From Bacillota bacterium (lineage in GTDB: Bacteria; Bacillota; UBA4882; UBA8346), in the NCBI GenBank assembly GCA_023436305.1, contig JAEZJQ010000142.1, positions 54,389-118,388 on the forward strand: a stretch of DNA of 64,000 nt, written 5' to 3'. Position numbers and translations under genes: made by a program. How positions within the stretch are numbered: the first letter of the stretch is position 1; every line of letters starts with the position of its first letter. The notes beneath the pieces are model-generated. The model had not been told where the DNA came from. It searched no databases and worked only from the letters and a program-made list of their open reading frames with translations. This document shows positions 26,256-35,572 of the stretch, piece by piece.

Positions 26256-26505
26256 ATACGGCTCCTTTGGTGTAATTTAATCGGAAATGTTTCTTTTGTG
26301 ATGTGGATGTCCATACAATATTCGTTTTTTGTGCTATTTTTCCTCCATTTTTATTCCCGGACCGGGGGGCGGACATGGAAATAAGGAGATCATTCATTCT
26401 ACCGGACTCATTCTTTGGACCGACTCCATAATACTCCTTTCGGCTGATTTCCAGATCCGGTTTTTTTGTTAAACTAAAACTGTAAAAACACTAGGAGGAA
26501 TCATC

Positions 26506-27411
26506 ATGAAAGCGAAACAAGTATTTTTCCCGGTATTAAAATTAATTCTCTTAACCATCATCCTGTTTTTCATTTATATCATAGCTACCTCTCTGGCAGG
26601 TATCAGCAGTCCGGAAACCAATACCAACTCCGCCAAAGCAGGTCAAGATGCGATGATCATGCTTGCTGTTTGCTTCCTGCAAACAGTGGTTATTGCCTAT
26701 CCGATTCTGCGTTCCCGCTGGACTGGCTGGCGCCTGGTATTGACCATCTTCGTCGTGTTTTACGGAGTATCAACCTTCCTATCGCAAATTGAATCCATTG
26801 TTTTTCTGAAATATCTGGTAAACATCATTCCAGAAGGTCTAATCGGAAAATTGTTTATCGAGGGTTTGATCATAGCCGGTCTTTTTGCGCCATTGGCGGT
26901 GCTTATCCTTGGCAAAATGCGCCGTCCCAAATATCAGGATAATTTATCCGAGACCGGCCCGCGGCTTCCGGAAGCCTGGCCTCAATGGCTCTGGAGACTC
27001 GTTTTAATCGCCATCATCTATATCATTATCTATATCTCATTCGGATTCTTCGTGGCCTGGCAGTCCCCGGCGGTAAGGGAATACTACACCAATCTGCAAA
27101 TGCCGTCCTGGATACTCCCCTTTCAATTTCTACGCGGATTAATCTGGGCAGGACTGGCGGTACCGGTTATCGCCATGATGAAAGGCAAGAAGTGGGAAGC
27201 AACTCTGGCGGTGGCTTTAATCTTCTCGGTGCTCATGGGAATCTTGCTGTTATTTCCCGATAATCCCATTATGCCGGATGCGGTGCGGATGGCGCACTTC
27301 AAAGAGATCATGTCGTCGAACTTCCTCTTTGGTTGCCTGGTGGTGTTAATCCTCCACCCCGGTTCCAAAGATTCAAAAAGCCGAAATATCAAAACGTTAG
27401 GAATGAATTAA
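26506..27411 (+). CDS. Polytopic membrane protein of unknown function
   Basis: 301 residues with about eight membrane helices in two similar halves (each helix group followed by a K/R-rich loop: KMRRPKYQD near the middle, KGKKWEATL later). AGGAGGAATCATC precedes the ATG. The C-terminus is cytoplasmic and basic. No family motif was recognised. The next short ORF starts two bases after the stop. Confidence 0.7.
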   Translation: MKAKQVFFPVLKLILLTIILFFIYIIATSLAGISSPETNTNSAKAGQDAMIMLAVCFLQTVVIAYPILRSRWTGWRLVLTIFVVFYGVSTFLSQIESIVFLKYLVNIIPEGLIGKLFIEGLIIAGLFAPLAVLILGKMRRPKYQDNLSETGPRLPEAWPQWLWRLVLIAIIYIIIYISFGFFVAWQSPAVREYYTNLQMPSWILPFQFLRGLIWAGLAVPVIAMMKGKKWEATLAVALIFSVLMGILLLFPDNPIMPDAVRMAHFKEIMSSNFLFGCLVVLILHPGSKDSKSRNIKTLGMN

Positions 27412-27412
27412 A

Positions 27413-27582
27413 ATGACCTCCAAAAATGAAATCTTGAGTATCGATTGAAAGCCGTCGCTTTGGTCATGGGGGTAGTCATCATTATACTAACCATCCTGCA
27501 TCAATTCAACCCGGGGATGAATATCCTTACCGGAATTGGAATATTTGCCCTTTCCCTGGCTATGCTTTCAAAAGAAGGATAA
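27413..27582 (+). pseudogene. Small membrane protein ORF with apparent frameshift
   Basis: The ATG two bases after the preceding stop begins MTSKNEILSID, then hits TGA. One base over, the frame continues LKAVALVMGVVIIILTILH and FALSLAMLSKEG to a TAA at 27580. Adding one base near 27445 gives a sensible 56-residue protein with two membrane segments. It is either a frameshifted gene or a small protein starting at the TTG at 27445. Confidence 0.45.
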
Positions 27583-27625
27583 TAAACGCAGGGAATGGCA
27601 GTAACGTTTAATAAGCGTTAATAAT

Positions 27626-27665
27626 GAGCTGACACTGTAAAAATTCGGGTCAGCTCTATTGTTAT
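27626..27665 (+). terminator. Terminator after the membrane-protein pair
   Basis: GAGCTGAC (27626-27633) pairs with GTCAGCTC (27649-27656), followed by a T-rich stretch. Confidence 0.6.
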
Positions 27666-27879
27666 TTCGAATTATTACCGTCGAATTTTTATGAAAATTT
27701 TAAGAGGTGTTTATTAATTACTATCGAAATGTATGAGAAAACAGATAACCTTGATTAGATTTCTGGAAGATAATCTAATGATAGGTTAGAAAGGAGGAAT
27801 TTGGAGGTTTAACCATCAATTTTAAAGTAACATATTTCTGAGGTGAGTTTTGAAAGTAATTCAGAAAGGGGACACAGTA

Positions 27880-30800
27880 ATGAAGAAAAAGATATTGATT
27901 CTACTTACACTGGTATTTATTTTTACACTCGCGGTATTGCCACATAACATCAAGGCCACTTCAAGCCTGCCAATCTATAACAACGATGCGTTATCCTCCG
28001 GCTGGAATAACTGGTCATGGAGCACTGATATCAATTTCGCCAATTCGAATCCTGTTCACAGCGGTAGCTCCTCGGTTTCCGTTACATATACCGGAGGTTG
28101 GGCGGGATTTTATTTGCACTCCGACTCCGACATTGATGTTACTGCTTATGATACCATTCATTTCTTTATCCATGGGGGTACCACCGGCGGACAGAGTGTT
28201 AATGTTACGGTTTTCAGCACTAATACCATCAACATCATTGCTCAAGCAGATACCTGGACTGAAGTAAATGTAAAAATCAAAGATTTAGGGAATGTTACGG
28301 CCATCCGGGACCTGGCCATCCAGGATGCAACTGGCGGCGCTCAGCCCACCTTTTATATTGACGATGTTGAACTCATAGCCTCCACCCCTATTCCACCGTC
28401 ACAGGGTCTTCCGATTTATAACGATGAACTTTCCGGGTGGAGCAACTGGTCCTGGAGTACCAATGCCAATTTTAACAATTCAGATCCGGTTCATAGCGGC
28501 GGTTCCTCCATTGCGATTACCTATACCGGAGGTTGGGCCGGACTTTATCTCCACACCGACTCCGCTGTCGAAGTCACCACCTATGACACCTTGCACTTCT
28601 TTATTCACGGTGGTACCACCGGCGGACAGAGCGTCAATGTCACCATTTTTAGTTCCAATAGTGTGAATGTTATTGCCCAGGCGGGCACTTGGACAGAAGT
28701 CAGTATTAAAATCAAAGATTTGGGCAATGTCACCTCCATTAAGGATCTGGTATTCCAGGAGGCCACCGGCGCCGCCCAACCCACCTTCTATCTCGACGAC
28801 ATCGAACTGATAGCATCCGGTCCTGTTCCAACTCCGACACCGGACATTCCGGTTCCCGGACCGGAACTCAGTGTGGACGCCGGTGCTGATGTACACCCCA
28901 TCAACCCGGATATTTACGGGATGAACTATGCATCGGAAGACTTGGCTCAGGATCTTCGTTTACCGGCCCGTCGCTGGGGTGGCAACTCCACAACCCGGTA
29001 TAACTGGCAGATCGATGTCCATAATACCGGCAGTGACTGGTTTTATGAGAACATTCCCGATAACGGCGCCAATCCCGGCGAATCCAGTTCCGAAAGCTTT
29101 ATCAATCAAAACCTGCGCACCGGTACCAAAACAATCATGACCATCCCGATGATCGGCTGGGTGCCGAAGCGCCGTCTGGAAAATCATCCTTTCGACGCCG
29201 GCTTCAAAGTCAGTCTCTACGGTCCGCAAAAGACTACGGACTCTTGGGATCCGGATTGCGGTAATGGCATTCGTCCTGATGGTACGCTAATCACCGGGAA
29301 TGATCCCCATGACACCAGCATGGAAGCCAGTCCCGCCTTTATCCAGGAATGGATCCGGCATCTCATCAGCCAATACGGAACCGCCGCCCAAGGTGGAGTC
29401 CAATACTATAATCTTGACAATGAACCGACGCTTTGGAACAGCACTCACCGTGATGTCCATCCACAACCCCTCGGTTATGACGAGCTTCGAGACCTGACTT
29501 ATCAATATGCTGCAGCCATCAAAGCAGCTGACCCCGGCGCTAAAACACTTGGTCCCGTTGCATGGGGTTGGACGGCCTACTTCTATTCAGCATTAGATGG
29601 AGCTCCTGGTGGTTCCTGGTGGGAAAATCCCCAGGATCGGAACGCTCATGGCGGTACGCCGTTTGTTGAGTGGTATCTGCAACAGATGCGGGATTATGAA
29701 CAAACTCACGGTACCCGTATCCTGGATTATCTTGATTTGCATTATTACCCGCAAGCCAGTAATGTAGCGCTTTCTAAAACAGGAAATGCCTCCACCAAAG
29801 CGTTACGCCTCCGGACTACCCGTTCACTCTGGGATCCGTCCTATGTTGATGAAAGTTGGATTAATGAGCCGGTTCGATTGATTCCCCGGATGCATCAATG
29901 GGTTGATCAGAATTATCCCGGCACCAAGCTGGCGCTTACCGAATACAACTTTGGCGCGGAACAGGATATCAATGGTGCCGTTACTCAGGCTGATGTCCTG
30001 GGAATCTTCGGGCGGGAGCGTCTTGATCTGGCAACCCTTTGGAGCCCGCCGCAATTTAATGACCCGTTGGCGTTTGCTTTCCGGATGTACCGTAACTATG
30101 ATGGTTCCGGCAGTGCCTTTGGCGATTTGGGTGTGTCGGCGGTTAGCGCCGACCAGGGGAAAGTATCGGTTTACTCCGCAATACGCGGGTCCGATGGGGC
30201 ACTCACCATCATGGTCATAAACAAAGCAGGCAATGGTCAGATCTGTTCCCTGAATTTGACGGGATATACCCCGGCCGCCAAAGCTGAAGTTTATCAATAC
30301 AGCGAAGAAAACCTGTCTGCAATCGTACGCCAATCCGATGTTGATATAACAGCTTCCGGATTGCAATACACCTTCCCGCGTTCATCGATTACGCTGTTTG
30401 TTATCCCGAACGGTTCCCCGTTGAGCTTTGAAAACCCGGACAAGTCCTGGACCTCCGGTTCCGGGAATGTTACCCTTACCCAGGATACATCGCTTAAAAC
30501 GGAAGGATATGCCTCCCTTAAGCTGGACGGGACAAACTATATGGTCTTAAAAAGTCCGGTCTTTTCAAGCCAGGATATTCATTACTATTCGAATCAATTA
30601 AGTTTGGATGTATATATCCCTGATCCTCAGACCAATCCTCACTGGATCGGCGCTGTACAATTATACTTCGAATCCCCTAGCCCCAACGTTTATAATCAGT
30701 ATATCGGCCAGATTGAACTCACCGGTTTAAAGGCCGGGCGCTGGAATACAATCCAGTTGACGTTACCGCCGAACATTGTTAATCTTTTTGCGGGGTCATA

Positions 30801-30900
30801 TTCCGATATTTTTATGACCATCACCTTGAATACCGGACACACCGGTGAAGCCTTCCGCATTGATAACCTGCGCTTTACCGGAAACCTGATTTTTAAATAA
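27880..30900 (+). CDS. Secreted GH44 endoglucanase with tandem N-terminal modules
   Basis: About 1006 residues. A signal peptide (MKKKILILLTLVFIFTLAVL, cut near IKA/TSS) is followed by two near-identical ~135-residue beta modules (about 29-168 and 176-313), a Pro-rich linker (PVPTPTPDIPVPGP), a GH44 catalytic domain (about 329-835), and a C-terminal beta module (about 850-1006). The catalytic acid is Glu515 in YNLDNEPTLWN and the nucleophile Glu688 in ALTEYNFGAE. GH44 enzymes cut beta-1,4-glucan or xyloglucan. The N- and C-terminal modules probably bind carbohydrate. An upstream in-frame TTG at 27850 is an alternative start. No other cellulase gene is adjacent. Confidence 0.92.
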   Translation: MKKKILILLTLVFIFTLAVLPHNIKATSSLPIYNNDALSSGWNNWSWSTDINFANSNPVHSGSSSVSVTYTGGWAGFYLHSDSDIDVTAYDTIHFFIHGGTTGGQSVNVTVFSTNTINIIAQADTWTEVNVKIKDLGNVTAIRDLAIQDATGGAQPTFYIDDVELIASTPIPPSQGLPIYNDELSGWSNWSWSTNANFNNSDPVHSGGSSIAITYTGGWAGLYLHTDSAVEVTTYDTLHFFIHGGTTGGQSVNVTIFSSNSVNVIAQAGTWTEVSIKIKDLGNVTSIKDLVFQEATGAAQPTFYLDDIELIASGPVPTPTPDIPVPGPELSVDAGADVHPINPDIYGMNYASEDLAQDLRLPARRWGGNSTTRYNWQIDVHNTGSDWFYENIPDNGANPGESSSESFINQNLRTGTKTIMTIPMIGWVPKRRLENHPFDAGFKVSLYGPQKTTDSWDPDCGNGIRPDGTLITGNDPHDTSMEASPAFIQEWIRHLISQYGTAAQGGVQYYNLDNEPTLWNSTHRDVHPQPLGYDELRDLTYQYAAAIKAADPGAKTLGPVAWGWTAYFYSALDGAPGGSWWENPQDRNAHGGTPFVEWYLQQMRDYEQTHGTRILDYLDLHYYPQASNVALSKTGNASTKALRLRTTRSLWDPSYVDESWINEPVRLIPRMHQWVDQNYPGTKLALTEYNFGAEQDINGAVTQADVLGIFGRERLDLATLWSPPQFNDPLAFAFRMYRNYDGSGSAFGDLGVSAVSADQGKVSVYSAIRGSDGALTIMVINKAGNGQICSLNLTGYTPAAKAEVYQYSEENLSAIVRQSDVDITASGLQYTFPRSSITLFVIPNGSPLSFENPDKSWTSGSGNVTLTQDTSLKTEGYASLKLDGTNYMVLKSPVFSSQDIHYYSNQLSLDVYIPDPQTNPHWIGAVQLYFESPSPNVYNQYIGQIELTGLKAGRWNTIQLTLPPNIVNLFAGSYSDIFMTITLNTGHTGEAFRIDNLRFTGNLIFK

Positions 30901-30901
30901 A

Positions 30902-30972
30902 AAATGTCAAAAGTCGAAAGTTATAACCCAAAAAATATTAATATATTTAATAGCATTTGACTTTTGACATTT
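30902..30972 (+). terminator. Terminator-like inverted repeat after the GH44 gene
   Basis: A perfect 14-bp inverted repeat, AAATGTCAAAAGTC (30902-30915) and its complement at 30959-30972, flanks an AT-rich 43-base loop. It starts 2 bp after the GH44 stop. The large loop makes it a weak terminator, so it could also be a dispersed repeat. Confidence 0.5.
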
Positions 30973-31014
30973 TACGTTCGACTGAATAATGGGATTGGAT
31001 ATTTGATTTAAATT

Positions 31015-31046
31015 GAGGAGTTGTCTGAATGGGCGGCTCCTTTTTT
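31015..31046 (+). terminator. Second terminator downstream of GH44
   Basis: AGGAGTTGTC pairs with GGGCGGCTCCT (with wobbles), followed by six T. Confidence 0.55.
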
Positions 31047-31272
31047 CTTTTGAATGGTTGTGTTAACAGTTTGCCCAGTGGTTGCCGTGATTCGCTTGAC
31101 GCTCCAGTTTAGTGATGGTATGATAAGGTGAATCACGGAATTATCCTTAAAAATTTGCTTTTCGGAGTGAGCTTTTGGAGATAATTATTGAAGTTAACGC
31201 TTCTATGTTGAAGCAAACTTTTAAGTTTAAACAAACTCAGCAATTGAGTTGGTCGGAATAAACGACGGCCAT

Positions 31273-31304
31273 GTGAAACACCGAAATATAGTGTCACGCT
31301 TTTT
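31273..31304 (+). promoter_or_regulatory. Hairpin in the tcdA leader
   Basis: GTGAAACAC (31273-31281) pairs loosely with GTGTCAC (31291-31297), followed by GCTTTTTT. It ends about 10 bp before the tcdA ribosome-binding site GTGGAGG. It could be an attenuator or the end of an upstream transcript. Confidence 0.4.
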
Positions 31305-31328
31305 TCAAAGTGGAGGTTTTTTGTAAAT

Positions 31329-32105
31329 ATGTCTAAACTGCATCGTTTTAGCCGCACCGAATTATTAATCGGCCCGGAGGGCCTGGAAACTTTAAGACAA
31401 AAGCAAGTAGCTGTCGCCGGGCTGGGCGGGGTGGGTTCATATACCGTGGAAGCTCTGGCCCGATCCGGAGTCGGTTCCCTGATTCTAGTGGATTTCGATG
31501 AAATCTGTCTCACCAATACTAACCGCCAGCTACATGCCCTGGCCGGAAATTACGGCCGCTCCAAGGTGGAAGTCATGGCTGAACGGGTGAAAGCAATCAA
31601 CCCGGAGATTGACATCCAACCCTATAAAGAGTTTATTACCGGTGAAAATATCGAGACCATCTTCCAGCCGGGGATATCCTATGTCATTGACGCTATCGAT
31701 ACCGTATATTCCAAAGTGGACTTAATTATCCACTGTGTCCAAAACGGCATCCCCATTATCTCCTGCATGGGAACAGGCAATAAATTTGATCCCCTCTCCT
31801 TCCGGGTTGATGATATTAGCCGCACCCATACGTGCCCGTTGGCAAAATCTGTCCGGAAAGTACTCCGGGAAAAAGGGATTACCCAAGGTGTAAAAGTGGT
31901 CTATTCCATAGAAAAACCGGTGGTTCCGGAATCCGATGTACCCACCTGCCATCAAAATTGCATTTGTCCGAACCGGGACGAACAGGTTTGGAACTGTACC
32001 AAACGCCGCCAAATACCCGGAAGCACCTCCTACCTTCCCCCCATCGCCGGTTTAATCCTGGCGGGAGAAGTGATTCGGAATCTTTTAAAGACAGTTGAAA
32101 GTTGA
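31329..32105 (+). CDS. tcdA: tRNA threonylcarbamoyladenosine dehydratase
   Basis: 258 residues of the E1-like ThiF/MoeB fold. The ATP-binding loop is AGLGGVGSYTVEALARSG, and the adenylation Arg/Asp region is VDFDEICLTNTNRQ. TcdA (CsdL) uses ATP to cyclise t6A37 in tRNA to ct6A. A Cys-rich insert PTCHQNCICPNRDEQVWNC precedes the RQIPGSTSYLPPIAG segment and is unlike the short loop of the enterobacterial enzyme. GTGGAGG precedes the ATG. It heads a sulfur/tRNA block with a cysteine desulfurase next, fitting the CsdA-CsdL pairing in E. coli. Confidence 0.88.
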   Translation: MSKLHRFSRTELLIGPEGLETLRQKQVAVAGLGGVGSYTVEALARSGVGSLILVDFDEICLTNTNRQLHALAGNYGRSKVEVMAERVKAINPEIDIQPYKEFITGENIETIFQPGISYVIDAIDTVYSKVDLIIHCVQNGIPIISCMGTGNKFDPLSFRVDDISRTHTCPLAKSVRKVLREKGITQGVKVVYSIEKPVVPESDVPTCHQNCICPNRDEQVWNCTKRRQIPGSTSYLPPIAGLILAGEVIRNLLKTVES

Positions 32106-32130
32106 AGGTTAAAAGTTGAAAGTTAAAATC
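32088..32130 (+). repeat. Low-complexity GTTGAAA repeat at the tcdA end
   Basis: Five tandem imperfect AGTTGAAA/GGTTAAAA units overlap the tcdA stop codon and run into the spacer before the cysteine desulfurase gene. They are similar in style to the gene-end repeats at 2489 and 13817. Confidence 0.45.
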
Positions 32131-32175
32131 ACTTTTAACTCATATACAGAGTAAATTTTTACGGAGTCAATCACC

Positions 32176-33336
32176 ATGGAAGTATATCTGGACAATAGTG
32201 CCACTACCAAACCCGCCCCGGAGGTTGTACAAGCCATCCGGGAAACATGGGAAGAGTACTTTGGGAATCCTTCCGCGCTTCACCGGAAAGGGCTTGAAGC
32301 GGAAAAATTGCTTAAAAAGTCCCGCTGCCAACTGGCTGAGGCTATCGGTGCGGCGGATAACGAAGTGATTTTTACTTCCGGAGGGACCGAGTCTAACAAT
32401 CTGGCTATCTTCGGTGTATTAAAAAAACTGCGGCAGCGCGGCAATCATCTGCTCACTTCGAAAATCGAACACCCGGCGGTCCGCAATGTTTTTAAAGAAT
32501 TGGAACACGAAGGATACCAGGTCACCTATCTGGGTGTGGATGCTTCCGGCCGGATTGACCCGGATGAACTCCGGGCTGGACTGGAGCAAAAACCGGTGTT
32601 GGTTAGTATTATGCTGGTCAATAACGAAACTGGTTCAATTCAGCCTATATCAAACATCGGAGCCACACTGACCGATATCAAGCCCAAACCCATCTTTCAT
32701 GTGGATGCGGTTCAAGCTTTCGGTAAAGTACCCTTCCAGGTAAGGGACTTGAATGTGGATCTTTTATCCCTAAGCGGCCATAAATTTCACGGCCCGAAAG
32801 GCGCCGGTGCTTTATATATCCGTAAGGGGATTCCCATGGCCCCTCTTCTTTTCGGGGGTGGTCAGGAGGGTGGGTTGCGTTCCGGGACCGAAAATGTTCC
32901 CGGAATCGTAGGTATGGGGGTGGCTGCCGAATTAGCTTGGACCCATTTGGCTGAAAATGCGGCCAAAATGATAAACTTAAAACGGCAGTTACTAAACTAT
33001 TTCGAGTCCGGTATAGAGCCGGTCCGGATCAACAGCCCGGACGAACCCCAATTCGCGCCCCATATTCTGAATGTCTCGTTTCCGGGAATCAAAGCCGAAG
33101 TTCTGCTCCACGCCCTTGAACAGGACGGAATTTATGTAGCTACGGGGTCGGCTTGCGGCTCCAAAAAGAAAACACCCAATCATATCCACCAGGCCATCGG
33201 GTTAAGCGAGGCTGAAAGCGAAGGAACCCTGCGTTTTAGTTTTAGCATATATAATACGGAAACTGAAATCAATTATGTTGGGGAAAAATTAAAAAAGCAT
33301 GTGGCTGAACTCCGCCGGATCATGACGGGGCGTTAA
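32176..33336 (+). CDS. Cysteine desulfurase (NifS/IscS-like)
   Basis: 386 residues. The PLP lysine is in LSGHKFHGPKG (Lys203), and the catalytic Cys is in ATGSACGSKK (Cys327), the group I NifS/IscS pattern. It mobilises sulfur from cysteine as a persulfide. Start MEVYLDNSATTKPAPEVV is standard. Co-oriented thiI lies downstream and tcdA upstream, so it probably supplies sulfur for tRNA thiolation. Confidence 0.93.
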   Translation: MEVYLDNSATTKPAPEVVQAIRETWEEYFGNPSALHRKGLEAEKLLKKSRCQLAEAIGAADNEVIFTSGGTESNNLAIFGVLKKLRQRGNHLLTSKIEHPAVRNVFKELEHEGYQVTYLGVDASGRIDPDELRAGLEQKPVLVSIMLVNNETGSIQPISNIGATLTDIKPKPIFHVDAVQAFGKVPFQVRDLNVDLLSLSGHKFHGPKGAGALYIRKGIPMAPLLFGGGQEGGLRSGTENVPGIVGMGVAAELAWTHLAENAAKMINLKRQLLNYFESGIEPVRINSPDEPQFAPHILNVSFPGIKAEVLLHALEQDGIYVATGSACGSKKKTPNHIHQAIGLSEAESEGTLRFSFSIYNTETEINYVGEKLKKHVAELRRIMTGR

Positions 33337-33339
33337 TGA

Positions 33340-33583
33340 GGGAATCTTTATAGTATCTATGCAAGCGGGACGTTTATGAGGGATATTGCCAAAGCCTTGC
33401 TCGAGAGGAATTTGGCGGTGAAAGTTGATCTTCTGGGTATTCCCAATGTATCTCAAGAACAATAAGGTCAAGACGGGCAGCCACAATAACTCAGTTATGC
33501 TTCTTATTGAGCGTACCATGCCTGATGAAGCGATGAGCGCTTTGCAATCTTTGAACCAATGGGAATGTTATTTATTAATTTAA
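33340..33583 (+). pseudogene. ACT-domain remnant, possibly of serA
   Basis: A decayed frame reads SIYASGTFMRDIAKALLERN and LAVKVDLLGIPNVSQEQ, then a stop. The same frame resumes NKVKTGSHNNSVMLLIERTM and PDEAMSALQSLNQWECYLLI. The second part resembles the ACT-domain end of phosphoglycerate dehydrogenase. No catalytic domain remains. It fills the gap between the cysteine desulfurase and thiI. Confidence 0.35.
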
Positions 33584-33600
33584 GTGTGGGAGAAGAACCA

Positions 33601-34788
33601 ATGGCAAATGTTTTAATCGTAAGGTATGGCGAGATCAGTTTAAAGGGGCTTAACCGTTCCTTTTTCGAGGATCAACTGGTGAAAGCAATCAAAAACGCCT
33701 TATGGCGGTTGGGTCCGTTCCCCATCGCCAAAAGAGACCAGCTGATCTTTATTGAGCTGGGGGATGCTGATCCCGAACCGGTGCTGGAACGGGTGATCCG
33801 GGTCTTCGGGGTGGTCTCGGCCAGTATCGCCGCAGCTACCGCTCCCGACATGGAAAGCATTTTCCGGACGGCTTTGGAGACAGTGGCCGAGTACCGGAAA
33901 AAACACCGGGTTCAGTCCTTTAAAGTTCTGTCCCGAAGATCCGAAAAACGGTTCCCCCTCACCTCCCCCCAGATCAGCGCCAAGACCGGGGAATATTTGT
34001 TAACTCACATCCCGGATCTGACCGTGGATGTTCATAATCCCGATCTAACCGTCCACGTTGAAGTCCGGCAACAAGCGGCTTACATATACCTGGAAAAAAT
34101 CCCGGGTTTCGGAGGCATGCCTTACGGGACAAACGGCAAGGCGCTGTTGTTGCTCTCCGGCGGCATCGACAGCCCGGTGGCTGGTTGGTCCATGGCCAAA
34201 CGGGGCGTGGCCATCGAAGCCATCCACTTTCATAGTTACCCCTTTACCAGCGAACGAGCCAAGGAGAAAGTGATTGAATTGGCCCAAATCCTCAGCGGGT
34301 ATTGTAAGGGTATCCTCAAGTTGCATACTATCAACCTGTTGGCCGTGCAGCAGACCCTGAAAACCGAGTGTGATGAGGAATACTTCACCATCCTGACCCG
34401 CCGGTTCATGATGTTCATCGCGGAACGGATTGCCCGGCAAAATGAATGCCTCGCCCTGATCACCGGCGAAAGCATCGGCCAGGTGGCGAGCCAGACCATG
34501 GAAAGCCTTCACGCCACCGATGCAGCGGTGGATCTCCCCGTCTTCCGGCCCTTAATCGCCACGGACAAGGTGGAAATAATGCAACAGGCTGAAAAGATCG
34601 GTACTTACGAAACCTCCATTCAACCCTACGAGGATTGCTGTACCGTATTTCTGCCCAAACGTCCGGCCACCAAACCACGACTTGAGAAAATCATGAAACT
34701 GGAATCGGTCCTGGACAGAGAAGCCTTGATTACGCAAGCCCTGGAGACCCTGGAGACTTTGAAGGTCATGCCGAACCGGATTCTTTGA
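33601..34788 (+). CDS. thiI: tRNA 4-thiouridine / thiazole sulfurtransferase ThiI
   Basis: 395 residues: an N-terminal ferredoxin-like/THUMP region and a PP-loop ATPase domain with LLSGGIDSPVAG (about 186). The short form lacks the C-terminal rhodanese domain of E. coli ThiI, as is usual in Bacillota, so it must receive sulfur from the nearby cysteine desulfurase. It makes s4U8 in tRNA. The ATG at 33601 (MANVLIVRYGEISLKG) has GGGAGAAG upstream; an earlier ATG at 33559 lies in the remnant. The end overlaps the convergent larE by 23 bp. Confidence 0.93.
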   Translation: MANVLIVRYGEISLKGLNRSFFEDQLVKAIKNALWRLGPFPIAKRDQLIFIELGDADPEPVLERVIRVFGVVSASIAAATAPDMESIFRTALETVAEYRKKHRVQSFKVLSRRSEKRFPLTSPQISAKTGEYLLTHIPDLTVDVHNPDLTVHVEVRQQAAYIYLEKIPGFGGMPYGTNGKALLLLSGGIDSPVAGWSMAKRGVAIEAIHFHSYPFTSERAKEKVIELAQILSGYCKGILKLHTINLLAVQQTLKTECDEEYFTILTRRFMMFIAERIARQNECLALITGESIGQVASQTMESLHATDAAVDLPVFRPLIATDKVEIMQQAEKIGTYETSIQPYEDCCTVFLPKRPATKPRLEKIMKLESVLDREALITQALETLETLKVMPNRIL

Positions 34789-35572
34789 GCCCTACGTTCA
34801 TACTCCCGGAACGGAATCCGTCCAGATCCAAAGATACAAAATGATACCCAATCTCACGCAGTTTCCCGGCGATAAGCGCCCGTTGCTCCCAAGCCCGGTC
34901 CATTTGGTCTTTCCCCACCTCAATCCGGGCTACCGGGTAATGATCCCGGACCCGCACCTCCACCAAACCCAAAGCGCGCAGGAATTTTTCGCTTTGGTCG
35001 ATTCGACGCAAGATTTCCGGAGTAATCATTGTGCCATAAGGAACCCGTGAGGCCAGACAAGCGTATGCCGGTTTGTTCCAAGTCGGCAGGGACATCTGCC
35101 GGGAGTACTCCCGGATGTCGGCTTTGGTCATGCCCGCTTCCCGGAGGGGACTACGTACCCCCACCTCTTTCACCGCCTGATGGCCGGGCCGGTAATCCGC
35201 TAAATCGTCCACATTGGCTCCATCCAAAACTTCCGCCAACCCTTTTTCATTAGCCAGCCGCCGCAAATCTTTTAATAGGGAAAGTTTACAATAATAACAA
35301 CGGTTTGGAGGATTGGCGACAAAATCCGGTTCCTCAAATTCGCGGGTACGGATTACCTGATGCGGAAAGCCAAACCGGGCGGCGATAGCTCTGGCCTCAT
35401 CAAGCTCATCATCGGGATAGGTCGGCGAAACGGCAGTCACCGCCAGGTACTTCCCCCCCAGGACCTGGTGGGCGACCACAGCCAGAAAAGTGCTGTCAAC
35501 ACCGCCGGAGTAAGCCACCACCGCGCTGGAATACGACTTCAGGATACTTTTGAGTTGTTCGAGTTTGTCCAA
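34766..35572 (-). CDS. larE: LarE-type sulfur transferase
   Basis: 268 residues with the PP-loop YSGGVDST (Ser22 onward). LarE sacrifices a cysteine sulfur, or uses an Fe-S cluster, to build the nickel-pincer cofactor of lactate racemase. Three Cys at positions 92, 95 (RCYYCK) and 172 (YACLASR) match the arrangement of the cluster-carrying LarE subtype rather than the single-cysteine one. No larB, larC or larA lies in the window. It overlaps thiI tail-to-tail. Confidence 0.9.
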   Translation of the reverse strand: MDKLEQLKSILKSYSSAVVAYSGGVDSTFLAVVAHQVLGGKYLAVTAVSPTYPDDELDEARAIAARFGFPHQVIRTREFEEPDFVANPPNRCYYCKLSLLKDLRRLANEKGLAEVLDGANVDDLADYRPGHQAVKEVGVRSPLREAGMTKADIREYSRQMSLPTWNKPAYACLASRVPYGTMITPEILRRIDQSEKFLRALGLVEVRVRDHYPVARIEVGKDQMDRAWEQRALIAGKLREIGYHFVSLDLDGFRSGSMNVGLKESGSA

